A DNA stretch of 64,000 bases from Lachancea dasiensis (lineage: Eukaryota > Ascomycota > Saccharomycetes > Saccharomycetales > Saccharomycetaceae), in assembly GCA_900074725.1 (NCBI GenBank), contig LT598455.1, forward strand, positions 1,055,802-1,119,801, in the 5' to 3' direction. The notes beneath the pieces are model-generated. The model was given only the letters and a program-made list of their open reading frames with translations, was not told where the DNA came from and made no database searches. Below are positions 38,764-49,589 of the stretch, one piece after another (positions within the stretch are counted from its first letter, which is position 1; each line of letters starts with the position of its first letter). The position numbers and the translations under genes are program-made.

Positions 38764-39579
38764 CTAGTAATTAAACCTATTAACCTTTCTTGCCGTCAAA
38801 GTTATCTTTTTATCTGGCTTGTACCATCCTCCGTTGTGTTGCGGCATTGGTCTTGGATGAATGTCATTTACACGGGTTTGGATGGTGTAATCCCAACCTG
38901 CGGTAATGGTAGTATGCCACTCTGGCTTGTTGGTCAGTGCTGTGAAAAATGTGCAAGAGCTGCTTGGATTCTGCCTGGACCAAGCTGTGGCACTGACGCT
39001 AGTTCCTGGTTGAGTTTGCATAGGGGCGAAACGATAAGACCCAGTTTGTAAAGTATATGGGATGGTAAACGACGCAGAATTTATGGGCGGTGGTGCCCCA
39101 TCTGGCCCGATCTTCATTGTTTCCGGGTGTGGACCCTGAGCATTGTTTACCGCAAGCGCGGGTAAATTTCCTTGCATCCCGCGGATAGTGAACCTGTCAG
39201 AGTAATGTATTGTGACCCACTCAGACGAAACAGCTACAATCTGAATAAAATACATGCCACTTGAGCCCAAACTGCTATCAATAGAGACTGTGTGTTGATA
39301 TCCGCCTACATCACCGGCAGCTACAGTATCCAGAGTTGCAACCGCTTGGATTTTGTCGTTAGTACCGGTGCAAAGTGTAAAGACATATTGACTCACGGTG
39401 TCTAAATCTGGCTGTCGTCCCACATCCTGCCACGCAACCTGAATTTGCAAAGAATGGGAATTGGGAGGTATAGACCATTCAGCTCCCCCTTCGGGTCTGG
39501 TCACTATCAAATCTGCAGTCGCAAATTGCAGAAAGATGAGAAAGTACTGCAATATTCCTGCTAAGGAAACTGAATTCAT
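38764..39579 (-). CDS. KNH1: Kre9/Knh1 family cell-wall beta-1,6-glucan protein
   Basis: Secreted O-glycoprotein required for beta-1,6-glucan assembly. The ATG at 39579 gives 271 residues with a cleavable signal peptide (about 1-22, ending FATADLIVTRP). An N-terminal immunoglobulin-like Kre9 domain follows (VAWQDVGRQPDLDTVSQYVF), then the C-terminal Kre9/Knh1 domain with SFTIPYTLQTGSYRFAPMQ, PGTSVSATAWSRQNP and the basic end KKITLTARKVNRF. Position next to LHP1 favours the KNH1 (YDL049C) lineage; S. cerevisiae KRE9 is its paralogue, so this single copy may serve as both. Confidence 0.92.
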   Translation of the reverse strand: MNSVSLAGILQYFLIFLQFATADLIVTRPEGGAEWSIPPNSHSLQIQVAWQDVGRQPDLDTVSQYVFTLCTGTNDKIQAVATLDTVAAGDVGGYQHTVSIDSSLGSSGMYFIQIVAVSSEWVTIHYSDRFTIRGMQGNLPALAVNNAQGPHPETMKIGPDGAPPPINSASFTIPYTLQTGSYRFAPMQTQPGTSVSATAWSRQNPSSSCTFFTALTNKPEWHTTITAGWDYTIQTRVNDIHPRPMPQHNGGWYKPDKKITLTARKVNRFNY

Positions 39580-40828
39580 AGTCAATAGAGTATTTCATCG
39601 CATCTTTGTATGGGGGAATTATAATGGGCATTGGGTTGGCCTTATAAAGCCAGCAAAGTAGAAAAGGGTTGGCGAAACTTTACGAAAAGTTTGGGGTAGC
39701 ATTTTCTGATATACATTTGAATTGAAGCGACTGCAATGTGATTACTGGAACGTGAACTCTTTTTTGGCACTTTGAGAACGGTATACAATATGGCTCTGCT
39801 CCTGACGCTGGTGTCAGTGAAATCACTTCATCAATAAGCACGGCTATCAGTAAGTAATTGCACTTGATAGATTAATAGCTACCATCCAGCCTTCACAAAA
39901 CCTTGGTGGCAGTGCCGCTTACTAGATATTCGGTTGTGTTAATTTTTCTTAGAAACCTCGATGCAAAATCGTCGGTTCGCAGAAGTCGAGTGTTTTTATG
40001 AGCACAGAACTGTGAGCCGCAAACACGCACATAAACCGGCCCTAAAGTGAAAGCCCACATTCCACAGAGCTCGCGTTCCCTGCAGCTCGCTATATTGGCC
40101 CTTCGTTCCACCGTCGGCACTATGACTGGTCCAATAGCCACTTAACTAGACAAAAATTATATCATACTCAAGCCATAAAGCACTGAAGACTACATTTCTT
40201 TGGAGAGACATACCTCTCACTATCATTATCTTCACAGAGCACTCAAATTTATAAGCACCGAGGCGAATCTCAGCAAAGTTTCTGGTAAAGCTGAAAGCAA
40301 GCGGTAAGTTTCTAATGAAAGGGTGGGCCCTCTCATTAGACACATTACACCGGATGGAAGTGTCAAACGAAGATTTGGATAAGTTTCTTCGCCATTCGAT
40401 AGAGGAGGGGTATTGCAGCCATTTACTTTTAGGCTGTACAAAGACTAAATGGTGGCTGATCCGGATCCAACAGCACTGTCCAAAATATTTGGTCTATGAT
40501 AAGGCTGATATCAAGCTCTAGAGTTTGCTGCCCATGCCACCAACAAGAAACATTACCAACAAGAAACTGGGCTAACGCTTAAGGAGACTGGGCTCAATAG
40601 ACGATAAAAAGGTACGAAGCTCCTTTCTGTATCTCTACGTATTAGTAAACTAGCCCGAGGCGTTCTGGACGTTGTGTCCTTCAGGTAAGTCTGATTCTCT
40701 GGGAAGTCCACTCGTACAACGATATTTGGAGTTCTTCACTGTTAAGAGCATAATAATAAATTAATCTACTACAGTAATCTTTAATCCTTCTGTCACTTCT
40801 CCACCAAGCTGTCAGTTGCTTCATCAAA
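39580..40828. other. Gap between KNH1 and SSQ1
   Basis: About 1.25 kb between divergent genes. It contains a 68-codon plus-strand frame (listed separately) and several GTG- or TTG-started frames that I reject. No RNA gene was recognised. Confidence 0.4.
40315..40521 (+). CDS. Hypothetical small protein
   Basis: A 68-codon frame with a true ATG; the frame is open for 20 codons further upstream without another ATG. The product (with MEVSNEDLDKFLRHSIEEGY and KTKWWLIRIQQHCPKYLVYD) looks compositionally normal. No family is recognised and minus-strand frames overlap it, so this is only a candidate. Confidence 0.22.
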   Translation: MKGWALSLDTLHRMEVSNEDLDKFLRHSIEEGYCSHLLLGCTKTKWWLIRIQQHCPKYLVYDKADIKL

Positions 40829-42748
40829 ATGCTAAGAGCGAGCACTAGGTATTTTGGTGATCCTTTAAGACTTGTAACAAAAAGATGGGCGAGCTCCAGG
40901 GTAATTGGAATTGACCTGGGAACAACTAATAGCGCCGTTGCGTACATCAGAGATCCATCTGAATTGAACTCTGTGTCCATTATTGAGAATGACGAAGGAA
41001 AGCGTACAACTCCCTCGGTAGTAGGGTTTGATGTTAAAAATGGCAATTATTTAGTAGGAGAAGCTGCAAAGCGGCAAGCGCTTGTGAACCCAGAAAATAC
41101 CTTCTATGCCACTAAGAGACTCATTGGACGCCAGTTTGCGGATGAAGAGATCCAGAAGGACTTAAGTCATATGCCATTCGGAATCGTGGAAAACTCTGTC
41201 AACAAGCAGGCGTACCTCGCCACTTCGTCAGGTGAGGTCAAATCCCCAAGTGAGATTGGTTCTGCTATTTTAACCTACTTAAAGAAGACCGCGGAAAATT
41301 ATTTGACGGAGGAGATCAACAAAGCTGTAATCACCGTCCCTGCCTACTTTAATGACTCGCAAAGACAGGCAACCAAAGATGCTGGTACAATGGCAGGCCT
41401 CAAAGTCCTCAGGGTTGTGAACGAGCCAACTGCAGCGGCCTTGAGCTTTGGGTTGAACACAAATGACTACTCTGGCATAATTGCTGTGTATGATCTCGGT
41501 GGTGGCACTTTTGATATCTCTATTTTGGACATCGAAGGTGGTATCTTTGAAGTGCGGGCCACAAACGGAGACACCCATTTGGGGGGTGAAGATTTTGACA
41601 ATTTGCTCGTCAAATTTGTTGTGGACGAATTTACCAAGGTGAATACGGAAGTCGATAAAGCGGCAATGATGAAAAATCAAGAGGTAATGCAGCGAATCAG
41701 AATAGCTTGTGAACAAGCCAAAATTGATTTATCGCATGTCAAGGAAACTAGTATTGACATCCCATTTATTTATGAAAACAAGCACATCAAATTACCTCTC
41801 ACCGAAAGTCAGTTGGACGACCTTTCCATGCATCTGATACGAAACACGATCCCACCTATTAAAAGAGCTCTTAAAGATGCCGATTTGACGGCGGATGAGG
41901 TGGATGAAGTCATTCTGGTCGGAGGCATGACCAGAATGCCGAAAATCAGATCAGTTGTCGCTGAAACTTTTGGGCAGAAGCCAAACACTAGTGTTAATCC
42001 TGATGAAACGGTCGCATTGGGTGCTGCTATTCAAGGCGGTGTTTTGTCCGGTGAAATAAGAAATGTCCTGCTGTTAGACGTCACTCCCTTGACCTTAGGT
42101 ATTGAGACTTATGGAGGCGTCTTCACACCATTAATTCCACGTAATACCACAGTTCCGGTAAAGAAGACCGAAGTTTTCAGTACAGGAGTGGATGGCCAGA
42201 CTGGCGTTGACATCAGAGTATATCAGGGTGAAAGAGGATTGGTCAAAGATAACAAAAATATTGGTGACTTCAAACTAGCTGGAATTCAGCCAATGCCCAA
42301 AGGTGTCCCCCAAATTGGGGTTACTTTTGATATAGACGCGGATGGTATTATCAATGTGTCGGCTGCGGAAACCAGTACCGGTAAGGAAAACTCTATCACT
42401 GTCATTGCCAATTCCGGTCTTACCGAAGAGGAAATCAACAGAATGGTGAATGAGGCGAATGCAAACAAGGAAACTGACAACCTTATACGGCAAAGAGTTG
42501 AGCTCATTACCAAGGCAGACATTATGATCTCGGATACCGAAAATGCTTTTTCAAGGTTTAAAGACACCATTGTGAAGAGCCAGTTGTATCCCGAAGTTTT
42601 GTCAGAATTACAAGAAACGCGCGCAAAGATCACAACCTTTAAGGCCAATGAATCGAATTTGGCTTATGACGTAAATGAAATAAAGAGAGCAACAGATCAA
42701 GTGCAGAAGAGAGCCATGCAACTTTTCCAGGACGCCTCAAAGAAATGA
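40829..42748 (+). CDS. SSQ1: Mitochondrial Hsp70 for iron-sulfur cluster assembly
   Basis: Specialised mitochondrial Hsp70 that, with Jac1, releases clusters from the Isu scaffold. The 639 residues begin with an Arg-rich presequence ([20 protein letters not shown]). The ATPase domain has [11 protein letters not shown] at 27-37, [15 protein letters not shown] and [14 protein letters not shown], followed by the substrate domain ([19 protein letters not shown]) and a short C-terminal lid. Features such as [37 protein letters not shown] and [13 protein letters not shown] follow S. cerevisiae Ssq1 rather than Ssc1. Order SSQ1-ARC18-ROM2-ELO3 equals YLR369W-YLR372W. Confidence 0.96.
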   Translation: MLRASTRYFGDPLRLVTKRWASSRVIGIDLGTTNSAVAYIRDPSELNSVSIIENDEGKRTTPSVVGFDVKNGNYLVGEAAKRQALVNPENTFYATKRLIGRQFADEEIQKDLSHMPFGIVENSVNKQAYLATSSGEVKSPSEIGSAILTYLKKTAENYLTEEINKAVITVPAYFNDSQRQATKDAGTMAGLKVLRVVNEPTAAALSFGLNTNDYSGIIAVYDLGGGTFDISILDIEGGIFEVRATNGDTHLGGEDFDNLLVKFVVDEFTKVNTEVDKAAMMKNQEVMQRIRIACEQAKIDLSHVKETSIDIPFIYENKHIKLPLTESQLDDLSMHLIRNTIPPIKRALKDADLTADEVDEVILVGGMTRMPKIRSVVAETFGQKPNTSVNPDETVALGAAIQGGVLSGEIRNVLLLDVTPLTLGIETYGGVFTPLIPRNTTVPVKKTEVFSTGVDGQTGVDIRVYQGERGLVKDNKNIGDFKLAGIQPMPKGVPQIGVTFDIDADGIINVSAAETSTGKENSITVIANSGLTEEEINRMVNEANANKETDNLIRQRVELITKADIMISDTENAFSRFKDTIVKSQLYPEVLSELQETRAKITTFKANESNLAYDVNEIKRATDQVQKRAMQLFQDASKK

Positions 42749-42876
42749 AATGAAATATGACAATGTAATTTTATCCACATACGTTAGATATAAACTCTAC
42801 GAGTTCAAACCCCTACCTAACTCTTGTAAAGAGTATAATACTAGAAGAACATGTCATGGTTTGTCGTCATCACTGC

Positions 42877-43490
42877 TTATAACGACTTGTTCATGAATCT
42901 TCTTCTGGTAAAACCCAGCCAAAACTTTGAAGGCCCTTCTTTGGAGTCAGCATAGAGCCTCTCTAGAAGTCGGGTAGCCAGTTCCTGGCGAAATTGTTGA
43001 ATGTAGGATTTAAGTAGATCCATTTCAGCGTGGCTTTGCACGGGGACAGAGTAGACGTTATTTAACGGAAATCGGGGGGTCCCTGGAACAGCGAAATCAC
43101 CCAATGCAACATTTGTGAGTATTTTGAGAGCTTCGTTATAAGAGGTAGAGGATTTGAGCTGAGATAAACATTCATTAACAAACAGGATACCGTAGATCAA
43201 AACACGGTCCGCTGGTGACCGAATCTCGAAATTCTTAAAAAATGAGTTGGCACGAAACAGATCCAGGCATTCGTCAATGATATCGTAGTCTGAATTAGCT
43301 TGATACGCAGGGCCTCTAAAATTGGTCTTTAGGGGCAGCAAGACGACGTTGCCCACCATTCGGTCGTTCAGAGAATCAGCTGCAAAAGTAGAGTGATAGG
43401 CCTGAAAATTTTGAAGTAGTTAGTTTATGTTCAGCAGGGAAAAGTTCCGGACTTTGGTGGCAGTCGGACCCATCTATAACATACCGGCAT
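42877..43490 (-). CDS. ARC18: Arp2/3 complex subunit ARPC3 (two exons)
   Basis: ARPC3 (p21) subunit of the Arp2/3 actin-nucleating complex at cortical patches. Coding sequence is the complement of join(42877..43401, 43485..43490): a six-base first exon (ATGCCG), an 83-base intron, then 525 bases, giving 176 residues (178 in S. cerevisiae). Splicing yields MPAYHSTFAADSLNDRMVGN, matching S. cerevisiae MPAYHSTF at the start and DRMVGN later. Other landmarks are LPLKTNFRGPAY, DYDIIDECLDLFRANSFFKN, SPADRVLIYGILFVNECL and the C-terminus FTRRRFMNKSL. An internal ATG at 43359 would omit the conserved first 16 residues. Confidence 0.95.
43402..43484 (-). other. Spliceosomal intron of ARC18
   Basis: On the minus strand: 5' splice site GTATGT (43484-43479), branch-point candidate AACTAAC (43425-43419, one mismatch from TACTAAC), pyrimidine/A-rich tract and 3' site TTTTCAG ending at 43402. 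83 bases, phase 0, after only two codons. Confidence 0.93.
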
Positions 43491-43942
43491 ATCTGGACGT
43501 GATGTAAAAAGGCAGGGAGAGACTGGCTTTGAGCTATGAAACGTCTTTTGAACTAAATTATCAAATTCAGCAAGAAAACGGAGCAATGAAAAAAATACCA
43601 ACACTCAATTGAATCTGCTTCCTTAAAGGATTCACACGTCTCTCTACTGTTCTTTACACTTATTATATAGGGTGGTTTATCAATTCAATTTTAAACTTTT
43701 GGAATAATACCGTCAATTAAGAGATACACAAAATTTGTCCTGGAAAGCGTCTCACCACGGCTTTACAAAGCCCCTAAGCTAGAATTAGAGACTTAGATTT
43801 GATATCAAAGCCACAGGCTCCTTCAAACGACTGAAACAGCCCCCCGCTGGTCTTTGGGACTTGTTATAAACTTCACCCCCAATTGAACTGTACGTGGAGC
43901 TTTGGGGAAAATAGTAACGTCGTTCAACTTTTGAGCACACGT
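43491..43942. promoter_or_regulatory. ARC18-ROM2 divergent promoter
   Basis: About 450 bases between divergent starts, AT-rich in the middle (TTATTATATAGGG near 43660). The ROM2 frame continues 20 codons upstream to a TTG but no ATG, so 43943 is taken as the start. No named element recognised. Confidence 0.4.
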
Positions 43943-46900
43943 ATGCCGAAGGCCGTTGATCCTGCTGTCAAGGGTCGTGAGATCTTTTGTGAAATCTTTG
44001 GAGTGGACAGGCCGGTACCACAGCCACAAGCAGAAATTGTTGGTGCTGCGTCTGGGGCCATTCCAGATCGTTTTGAAGAGATTGAATCTCTTCAAGATGC
44101 AATTCTGGGGGATATACAGAAAGATATTGTGCCAGCAGAAGTGGGAAATTATATACTAGCCAGACACACGGATCTCTTATCAGTCTCGGATACTCAAAGT
44201 TTGTCTAGTAATGATGATGCCGCTTCATTTGTTGATAGTACGCAGAAAGCTGCCCAGAAACAGTCACCACTACGCACGGCCGCTAGCGGACAATCGAGGC
44301 CTCCTCCTCCTCCTTTAAATTTACCATCAGGCACCAATTTAGGGCCCCACAATTCTATCTCGACCTCTCAGCCTTCGAATTATTCGCCCCAGAGGTCCCA
44401 CAGTGATGTCTCAAAATTGAAACCTTCATTCAGCCAGCTCACTCAACCAGGATCCCACAAAAAGCAGCAGACTTTGGCTTACGGCTCGAACTCAAATCAC
44501 TCTGGTTTTAGCGCCAAGAAATCTCCCTCACACAACTTCGGCTTCTTTTCTAGACCCAGCTCCAAGGACAATATTACAGATGCGCAATCGAATGCTCACC
44601 AGATAAGTCCACAGCCTCATCTTACTAACAGTCGATCTTTGTCCTTCACTTCTTCTTCTCTGAAGAATTTCGCTTCCTCATTCCAACCAAAGACTCCAAC
44701 TGGCAGAAGTGTCTCACAAAAACATCAGCATTCTTCTAATCCTTTCTTAGATAATTACTCCTCTAATGTTGGTCCTCACAACTCAAATGCATATCAATCA
44801 ACCGCAGGTTTAGGAATCAAGTCAAGAGACTCATCTACATCGTTGAATAGTAGTTCCGTGAACGTGAACTCTAGAAAACCAGGAGGCTCCAGTCCTTCTT
44901 TGCATTATCACAGAAAGAGCAGCACTTCTCTGCTTTCAAAGCCAATTTTGAGTACGACCTCCATGACAAGACCACAAGTGTATCCTGCAATGTTATCCAG
45001 AGTAGCGACAAGATTCAAGAAGTCGATGCTTCTAGGTGAGCATAAAAAAGATGGGCTACTCTACAGAGATGCTTTCACGGGGCAGCAGGCTGTTGATGTA
45101 ATCTGTTCAATTTTAAGAACATCCGATCGCAACTTAGCCTTATTATTGGGTAGAGCTCTTGACGCCCAAAAGCTGTTCCATGATGTGGTATATGAACACC
45201 GGCTAAGAGATTCGCCAAATGAAGTTTATGAGTTCACGGGCAATTCGCGAATAATAGGAGGTGGCTCAACTGGAATGGTTCCCGCCTCCTCGCAAGAGCC
45301 ACTATTAATGGGATCCCATCATAATCTTATTAGTACCCATGCGTCAAAGTCTACGCTCGCCACTTCTGCCTCAACTAGCTCTGTGGTTAGTGAAAGCTTC
45401 GAGAAACAGATGGACCCCGCAAAAATGCATCAAGTCAACGGTGTCTTCACATTACTTGCGGAATGCTATGTGCCAACCTGCTCAAGAAACAAATTGTGTT
45501 ATTCTATCTCGTGTCCTCGTCGCCTTGAGCAACAGGCACGGTTGAACTTAAAGCCTAATTCGGGTCTGAAACGTAACATTTCCATGGCCGTCGACGATGA
45601 AGAGGAGGAGAAGCCATCATGGACCAGTTCAGTTCCAGAAGAAGTTTGGTCATCGCTTTCGAAAAAGGACATAAAAAGGCAGGAAGCAATTTATGAGGTA
45701 TTCATAACTGAAAAGAATTTCGTGAAGTCACTAGAGGTCATCAGAGACACATTCATGAAATCTTTGGCAGAAACAAACATTATAGCTGCAGATATCAGGA
45801 AAAATTTCCTCAAGCATGTCTTTGCCCATGTTAATGACATCTATTCGGTGAATAGAAGATTTTTAGATGCGCTGAGCGACAGACAGAAATCTTCGCCAAT
45901 AGTTGAAGGTATCGGCGATATTCTTCTAAAGTTTATTCCGTTCTTTGAGCCATTTGTCATGTATGTTGCGTCAAGACCGTATGCAAAATACCTGATAGAA
46001 ACCCAAAGGTCTGTGAACCCTTATTTTGCAAGGTTCGATGAGGATCTAATGAACTCCTCCCTGAGGCACGGCATTGATTCATTCTTGTCGCAAGGTGTGT
46101 CAAGACCAGGTCGCTACATTCTATTGGTACGTGAAATCATCAAATCTTCTGATAGTGAGAATAATAAGAGGGACCTGGAAAACCTGAATAAGGCCCTAGA
46201 ATCTTTGCGTGAGTTTATGACGAGAATCGACAGGGCTAGTGGTGCATCGCAAGACAGACATGATATCGAGCTCTTGAAGCAAAAGATATTGTTCAAAAAT
46301 GAATATGTGAACTTGGGTCTCAATAATGGCAAACGAAAAATCAAACATGAGGGTGTACTTTCCCGAAAGGAACTTACTAAGTCTGACAACAACTTCGGTG
46401 GCGATATTCAATTTTACCTTTTGGACAATATGCTCCTGTTCCTCAAGGCGAAAGCGGTCAATAAATGGCAACAACATAAAGTATTTCAAAGGCCCATTCC
46501 ACTTCCTCTTCTATTCTTGTGCGCTGGAGAAGACATGCCTCCCATCAAGAGGTATATTAACAAATCACCGGAAAGTGCGGGTACAGTGATACCCTTCGAC
46601 GGCCACCACGGCAATCCTAGAAATGCGCTGACCTTTTTATACTACGGTGCCAAGCACAGGTATCAAGTTACTCTTTACGCGGCCCAATATGCGGCTCTGC
46701 AGACGCTACTAGAGAAAATAAAACAGGAGCAAGCACATCTGCTTGCCTCTAATGATATCTTCAACATCACAAAAATCAGCACCAAGTTCTTTGACTTTAC
46801 TAATAAAATCAATAGTGTGGCGTCCTGTGATGGGGGCCGGAAGCTTTTGATTGCCACCAACTTAGGGCTTTACGTGAGTGATACGAAGAGAGAGCCATCT

Positions 46901-47749
46901 GCCCACGGCCATGAAGCAACGACATATTTCGCTACACCCGTCAGAATCCTCCATAAATGCATAACGCAGGTTGCTGTGCTGGAGGAATTTCAATCTATTC
47001 TCTTATTAGCCGACAAGAAGCTTTACAGCTGTCCCCTTGCTCTCTTGACAGAATCAAAGGATGGCACGTCATATTTCAAAAAGCATGCCAAAGAATTGGT
47101 CAACCATGTCAACTTTTTTTCCGAGGGCGACTGCGATGGGAGAAGACTGGTGGTTACAGCCCACAGCTCATCGCATTCCATCAAATACTTTGAGCACGAC
47201 CACCCTATGTTGATGGAGGGCAAGAAAAATGTCAAGCGCAAGATAAATGAAATTGTGTTCGAATCTGAGCCGGTTTCGATATCCTTTTTGAGGACCAATC
47301 TTTGTATTGGATGCAAGAAGGGGTTTCAGATTGTGTCTGTTTCACAGAATGTACACGAGCCACTGCTCGATCCAGCCGATACGTCACTTGAATTTGCGTT
47401 CAAGGATGTGCTCAAGCCATTGTCAATATACCGTGTTGGGGCCTCCATGTTTCTACTGTGCTATTCTGAGTTTGCATTTTTTGTTAATAGCCAAGGCTGG
47501 AGAAAAAAGGAGTCATATGTGATCCACTGGGAAGGTGAACCTCAGAAATTTACAATCTGGTATCCGTATATCTTAGCTTTTGATCCGAACTTTATCGAAA
47601 TCAGGAAAATCGACACAGGGGAACTTGTTCGTTGTGTTTTGGGTGACAAAATGAGGCTTCTTCAGGCTACATCCCAGCAAATTCTTTACGCCTACGAAGA
47701 TGAGAATGGGTATGATTCGGTGGTCTCGTTGGATTTTTGGGGCAAGTGA
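43943..47749 (+). CDS. ROM2: Rho1 GDP/GTP exchange factor Rom2/Rom1
   Basis: Activator of Rho1 in the cell-wall integrity pathway, recruited to the plasma membrane by wall sensors and phosphoinositide. The ATG at 43943 gives 1268 residues (S. cerevisiae Rom2 1356). Domains: a Ser/Asn-rich N-terminal region, a DEP domain at about 348-430 (KKDGLLYRDAFTGQQAVDVI), the Dbl homology domain from about 580 (RQEAIYEVFITEKNFVKSLE to VSRPGRYILLVREII), a PH domain at about 800-930 (KIKHEGVLSRKELTKSDN, QFYLLDNMLLFLKAKAVNKW), and a C-terminal citron homology domain (ending with YEDENGYDSVVSLDFWGK). Synteny with ARC18 and ELO3 identifies the ROM2 locus; ROM1 is the S. cerevisiae duplicate. Confidence 0.96.
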   Translation: MPKAVDPAVKGREIFCEIFGVDRPVPQPQAEIVGAASGAIPDRFEEIESLQDAILGDIQKDIVPAEVGNYILARHTDLLSVSDTQSLSSNDDAASFVDSTQKAAQKQSPLRTAASGQSRPPPPPLNLPSGTNLGPHNSISTSQPSNYSPQRSHSDVSKLKPSFSQLTQPGSHKKQQTLAYGSNSNHSGFSAKKSPSHNFGFFSRPSSKDNITDAQSNAHQISPQPHLTNSRSLSFTSSSLKNFASSFQPKTPTGRSVSQKHQHSSNPFLDNYSSNVGPHNSNAYQSTAGLGIKSRDSSTSLNSSSVNVNSRKPGGSSPSLHYHRKSSTSLLSKPILSTTSMTRPQVYPAMLSRVATRFKKSMLLGEHKKDGLLYRDAFTGQQAVDVICSILRTSDRNLALLLGRALDAQKLFHDVVYEHRLRDSPNEVYEFTGNSRIIGGGSTGMVPASSQEPLLMGSHHNLISTHASKSTLATSASTSSVVSESFEKQMDPAKMHQVNGVFTLLAECYVPTCSRNKLCYSISCPRRLEQQARLNLKPNSGLKRNISMAVDDEEEEKPSWTSSVPEEVWSSLSKKDIKRQEAIYEVFITEKNFVKSLEVIRDTFMKSLAETNIIAADIRKNFLKHVFAHVNDIYSVNRRFLDALSDRQKSSPIVEGIGDILLKFIPFFEPFVMYVASRPYAKYLIETQRSVNPYFARFDEDLMNSSLRHGIDSFLSQGVSRPGRYILLVREIIKSSDSENNKRDLENLNKALESLREFMTRIDRASGASQDRHDIELLKQKILFKNEYVNLGLNNGKRKIKHEGVLSRKELTKSDNNFGGDIQFYLLDNMLLFLKAKAVNKWQQHKVFQRPIPLPLLFLCAGEDMPPIKRYINKSPESAGTVIPFDGHHGNPRNALTFLYYGAKHRYQVTLYAAQYAALQTLLEKIKQEQAHLLASNDIFNITKISTKFFDFTNKINSVASCDGGRKLLIATNLGLYVSDTKREPSAHGHEATTYFATPVRILHKCITQVAVLEEFQSILLLADKKLYSCPLALLTESKDGTSYFKKHAKELVNHVNFFSEGDCDGRRLVVTAHSSSHSIKYFEHDHPMLMEGKKNVKRKINEIVFESEPVSISFLRTNLCIGCKKGFQIVSVSQNVHEPLLDPADTSLEFAFKDVLKPLSIYRVGASMFLLCYSEFAFFVNSQGWRKKESYVIHWEGEPQKFTIWYPYILAFDPNFIEIRKIDTGELVRCVLGDKMRLLQATSQQILYAYEDENGYDSVVSLDFWGK

Positions 47750-48033
47750 GCGACAAATCGAAAGCAGCTCTCTCCAATCAGTGTCCAATGCCACACACGT
47801 GACCTCGAGGCCATCTTGGTTACTTTTTACGTAAGTTTCGCGGTATAACTATTTACGCTCAAAATTTTTCCGATATTCAGACTCAACGAGTATATATCGT
47901 AAGTATCATAAACAAGCCTGATAACTTCCCGGTCTCGAACTCAATTCGAAATTCAGATTTCGCAAGTATCGAGCGATCCTTCGGACGTACAGAGGTATTA
48001 TTCGAGAACTGTTGATCTGCTGAAAGCCACGAT

Positions 48034-49119
48034 ATGGAGCAAATTAAATCGCAGATCCTGCCTTTGGCGGAGCAGTTGAAGACTCAAATTCAACCTTATG
48101 CTGAGCTTTTGGTCGAAAAGACCGAACCTTATAGCTGGATCAACCTACATGTGCCTTCCGTCGAGCACCCGTTCGGCTTGGAACTGTGGCCCATCTTCAG
48201 CACCATTTTCGAAAAATATGCGGGGTACCCAGCCGAGGATTTTGACTTCATCTACAACAAGACCTTTATGGCTAATGGGTATCAAGCATTGGGAGTTATT
48301 GCCGCCTACTACGTGGTTATCTTTGGTGGCCAAGCTATTTTGCGCGCTGCCAACGCGTCTCCGTTGAAGCTAGGTTTCCTTTTCCAATTGCATAACTTGG
48401 TGTTAACCTCGGTGTCCTTGGTGCTTCTGTTGCTGCTGATTGAGCAATTGGTGCCAATGGTTGTGCAGAACGGTGTGTTCTGGGCCATATGCTCAAAGCA
48501 AGCGTTTGCACCAAAATTGGTGACTTTGTACTACTTGAACTACTTAACCAAGTACCTTGAGTTGATTGACACTGTGTTCTTGATTTTGAAGCGCAAGAAG
48601 CTTTTGTTTTTGCACACCTATCACCACGGTGCTACTGCGTTGTTGTGTTACACACAATTGACCGGACAAACTTCTGTGGAATGGGTTCCAATTACTCTGA
48701 ACTTGGGAGTCCATGTGGTGATGTACTGGTACTACTTTTTGAGCGCTCGTGGAATCAGGGTGTGGTGGAAAGAGTGGGTTACCAGATTCCAAATCATTCA
48801 GTTTTTGATCGATTTGGTTTTTGTCTACTTTGCCACCTACACTTTTTACGCTCACAAGTATTTCAACGGTATCTTGCCTAACAAGGGCACCTGTTACGGT
48901 ACCCAAGATGCTGCTGCGTACGGCTATTTGATTTTGACATCCTACTTGGTGTTATTCATTTCCTTTTATATTCAAAGTTACCGTAGGGGTATTTCCAAGA
49001 AGAAGGCTGTTACTGAAGCTGCCGCCAAGGTTGCCAAAGAGGCAACTACTGACGCTACTACTGGTCCAACCACCGGCAAGCGCGTTCACTCCACCAAAGC
49101 CACCTCTAGAAAGGCTTAA
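48034..49119 (+). CDS. ELO3: Very-long-chain fatty acid elongase Elo3
   Basis: ER elongase condensing enzyme making C24-C26 fatty acids for sphingolipids. The 361 residues have about seven membrane segments, the signature [17 protein letters not shown] near residue 170-187 and the histidine box [17 protein letters not shown] with HTYHH at 194-198, then [20 protein letters not shown]. The C-terminus is Ala/Thr/Lys-rich and ends KATSRKA, close to the S. cerevisiae Elo3 ending (SSRKA). Highly expressed-type codon bias. Follows ROM2 as in S. cerevisiae. Confidence 0.97.
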   Translation: MEQIKSQILPLAEQLKTQIQPYAELLVEKTEPYSWINLHVPSVEHPFGLELWPIFSTIFEKYAGYPAEDFDFIYNKTFMANGYQALGVIAAYYVVIFGGQAILRAANASPLKLGFLFQLHNLVLTSVSLVLLLLLIEQLVPMVVQNGVFWAICSKQAFAPKLVTLYYLNYLTKYLELIDTVFLILKRKKLLFLHTYHHGATALLCYTQLTGQTSVEWVPITLNLGVHVVMYWYYFLSARGIRVWWKEWVTRFQIIQFLIDLVFVYFATYTFYAHKYFNGILPNKGTCYGTQDAAAYGYLILTSYLVLFISFYIQSYRRGISKKKAVTEAAAKVAKEATTDATTGPTTGKRVHSTKATSRKA

Positions 49120-49589
49120 ACGTGGCCTTAAATGTCCTAAATCTCTTACTACTTACGAAGTGGATTGCCTAGCTGCTACGTACTCTTCAAAGGTTTGTGT
49201 AGGACCTTTTGTAAAATAATTCTCAGGGCATCGATGATGTGTCTTAATTATGGGCCCATTGGCATATAGTTTTTATTACACAGATTCTTGGAAGAGAATA
49301 TAATCAGAGACTCGGCCGTTCTTACATTGAGAAGATACATTAGCACATCATATGCGAAGGTATAAGATGGAGCGTGAGTCTCGATTCGAAGGCCAGAGAG
49401 TACGATCGCTAGAATCTGGTATTTGTGGACTCTCTCGAAAACAATCCTCGGCCGCAGATCCAACTGCGAAAAACATCCTCAAAGATCAACATCAACCACT
49501 GCTTCCGATTCGATCCTTATACAACTTACTTCAAGTTCGTTGAATAAATAGGTTAAGTTTATCTATCAAAATACTGGTATTCGACTTCT
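49120..49589. other. Convergent intergenic region ELO3-desaturase
   Basis: 470 bases between two convergent genes. A 63-codon plus-strand frame (49352-49543) shows no recognisable product. Terminators of both neighbours presumably lie here; nothing else is seen. Confidence 0.45.
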
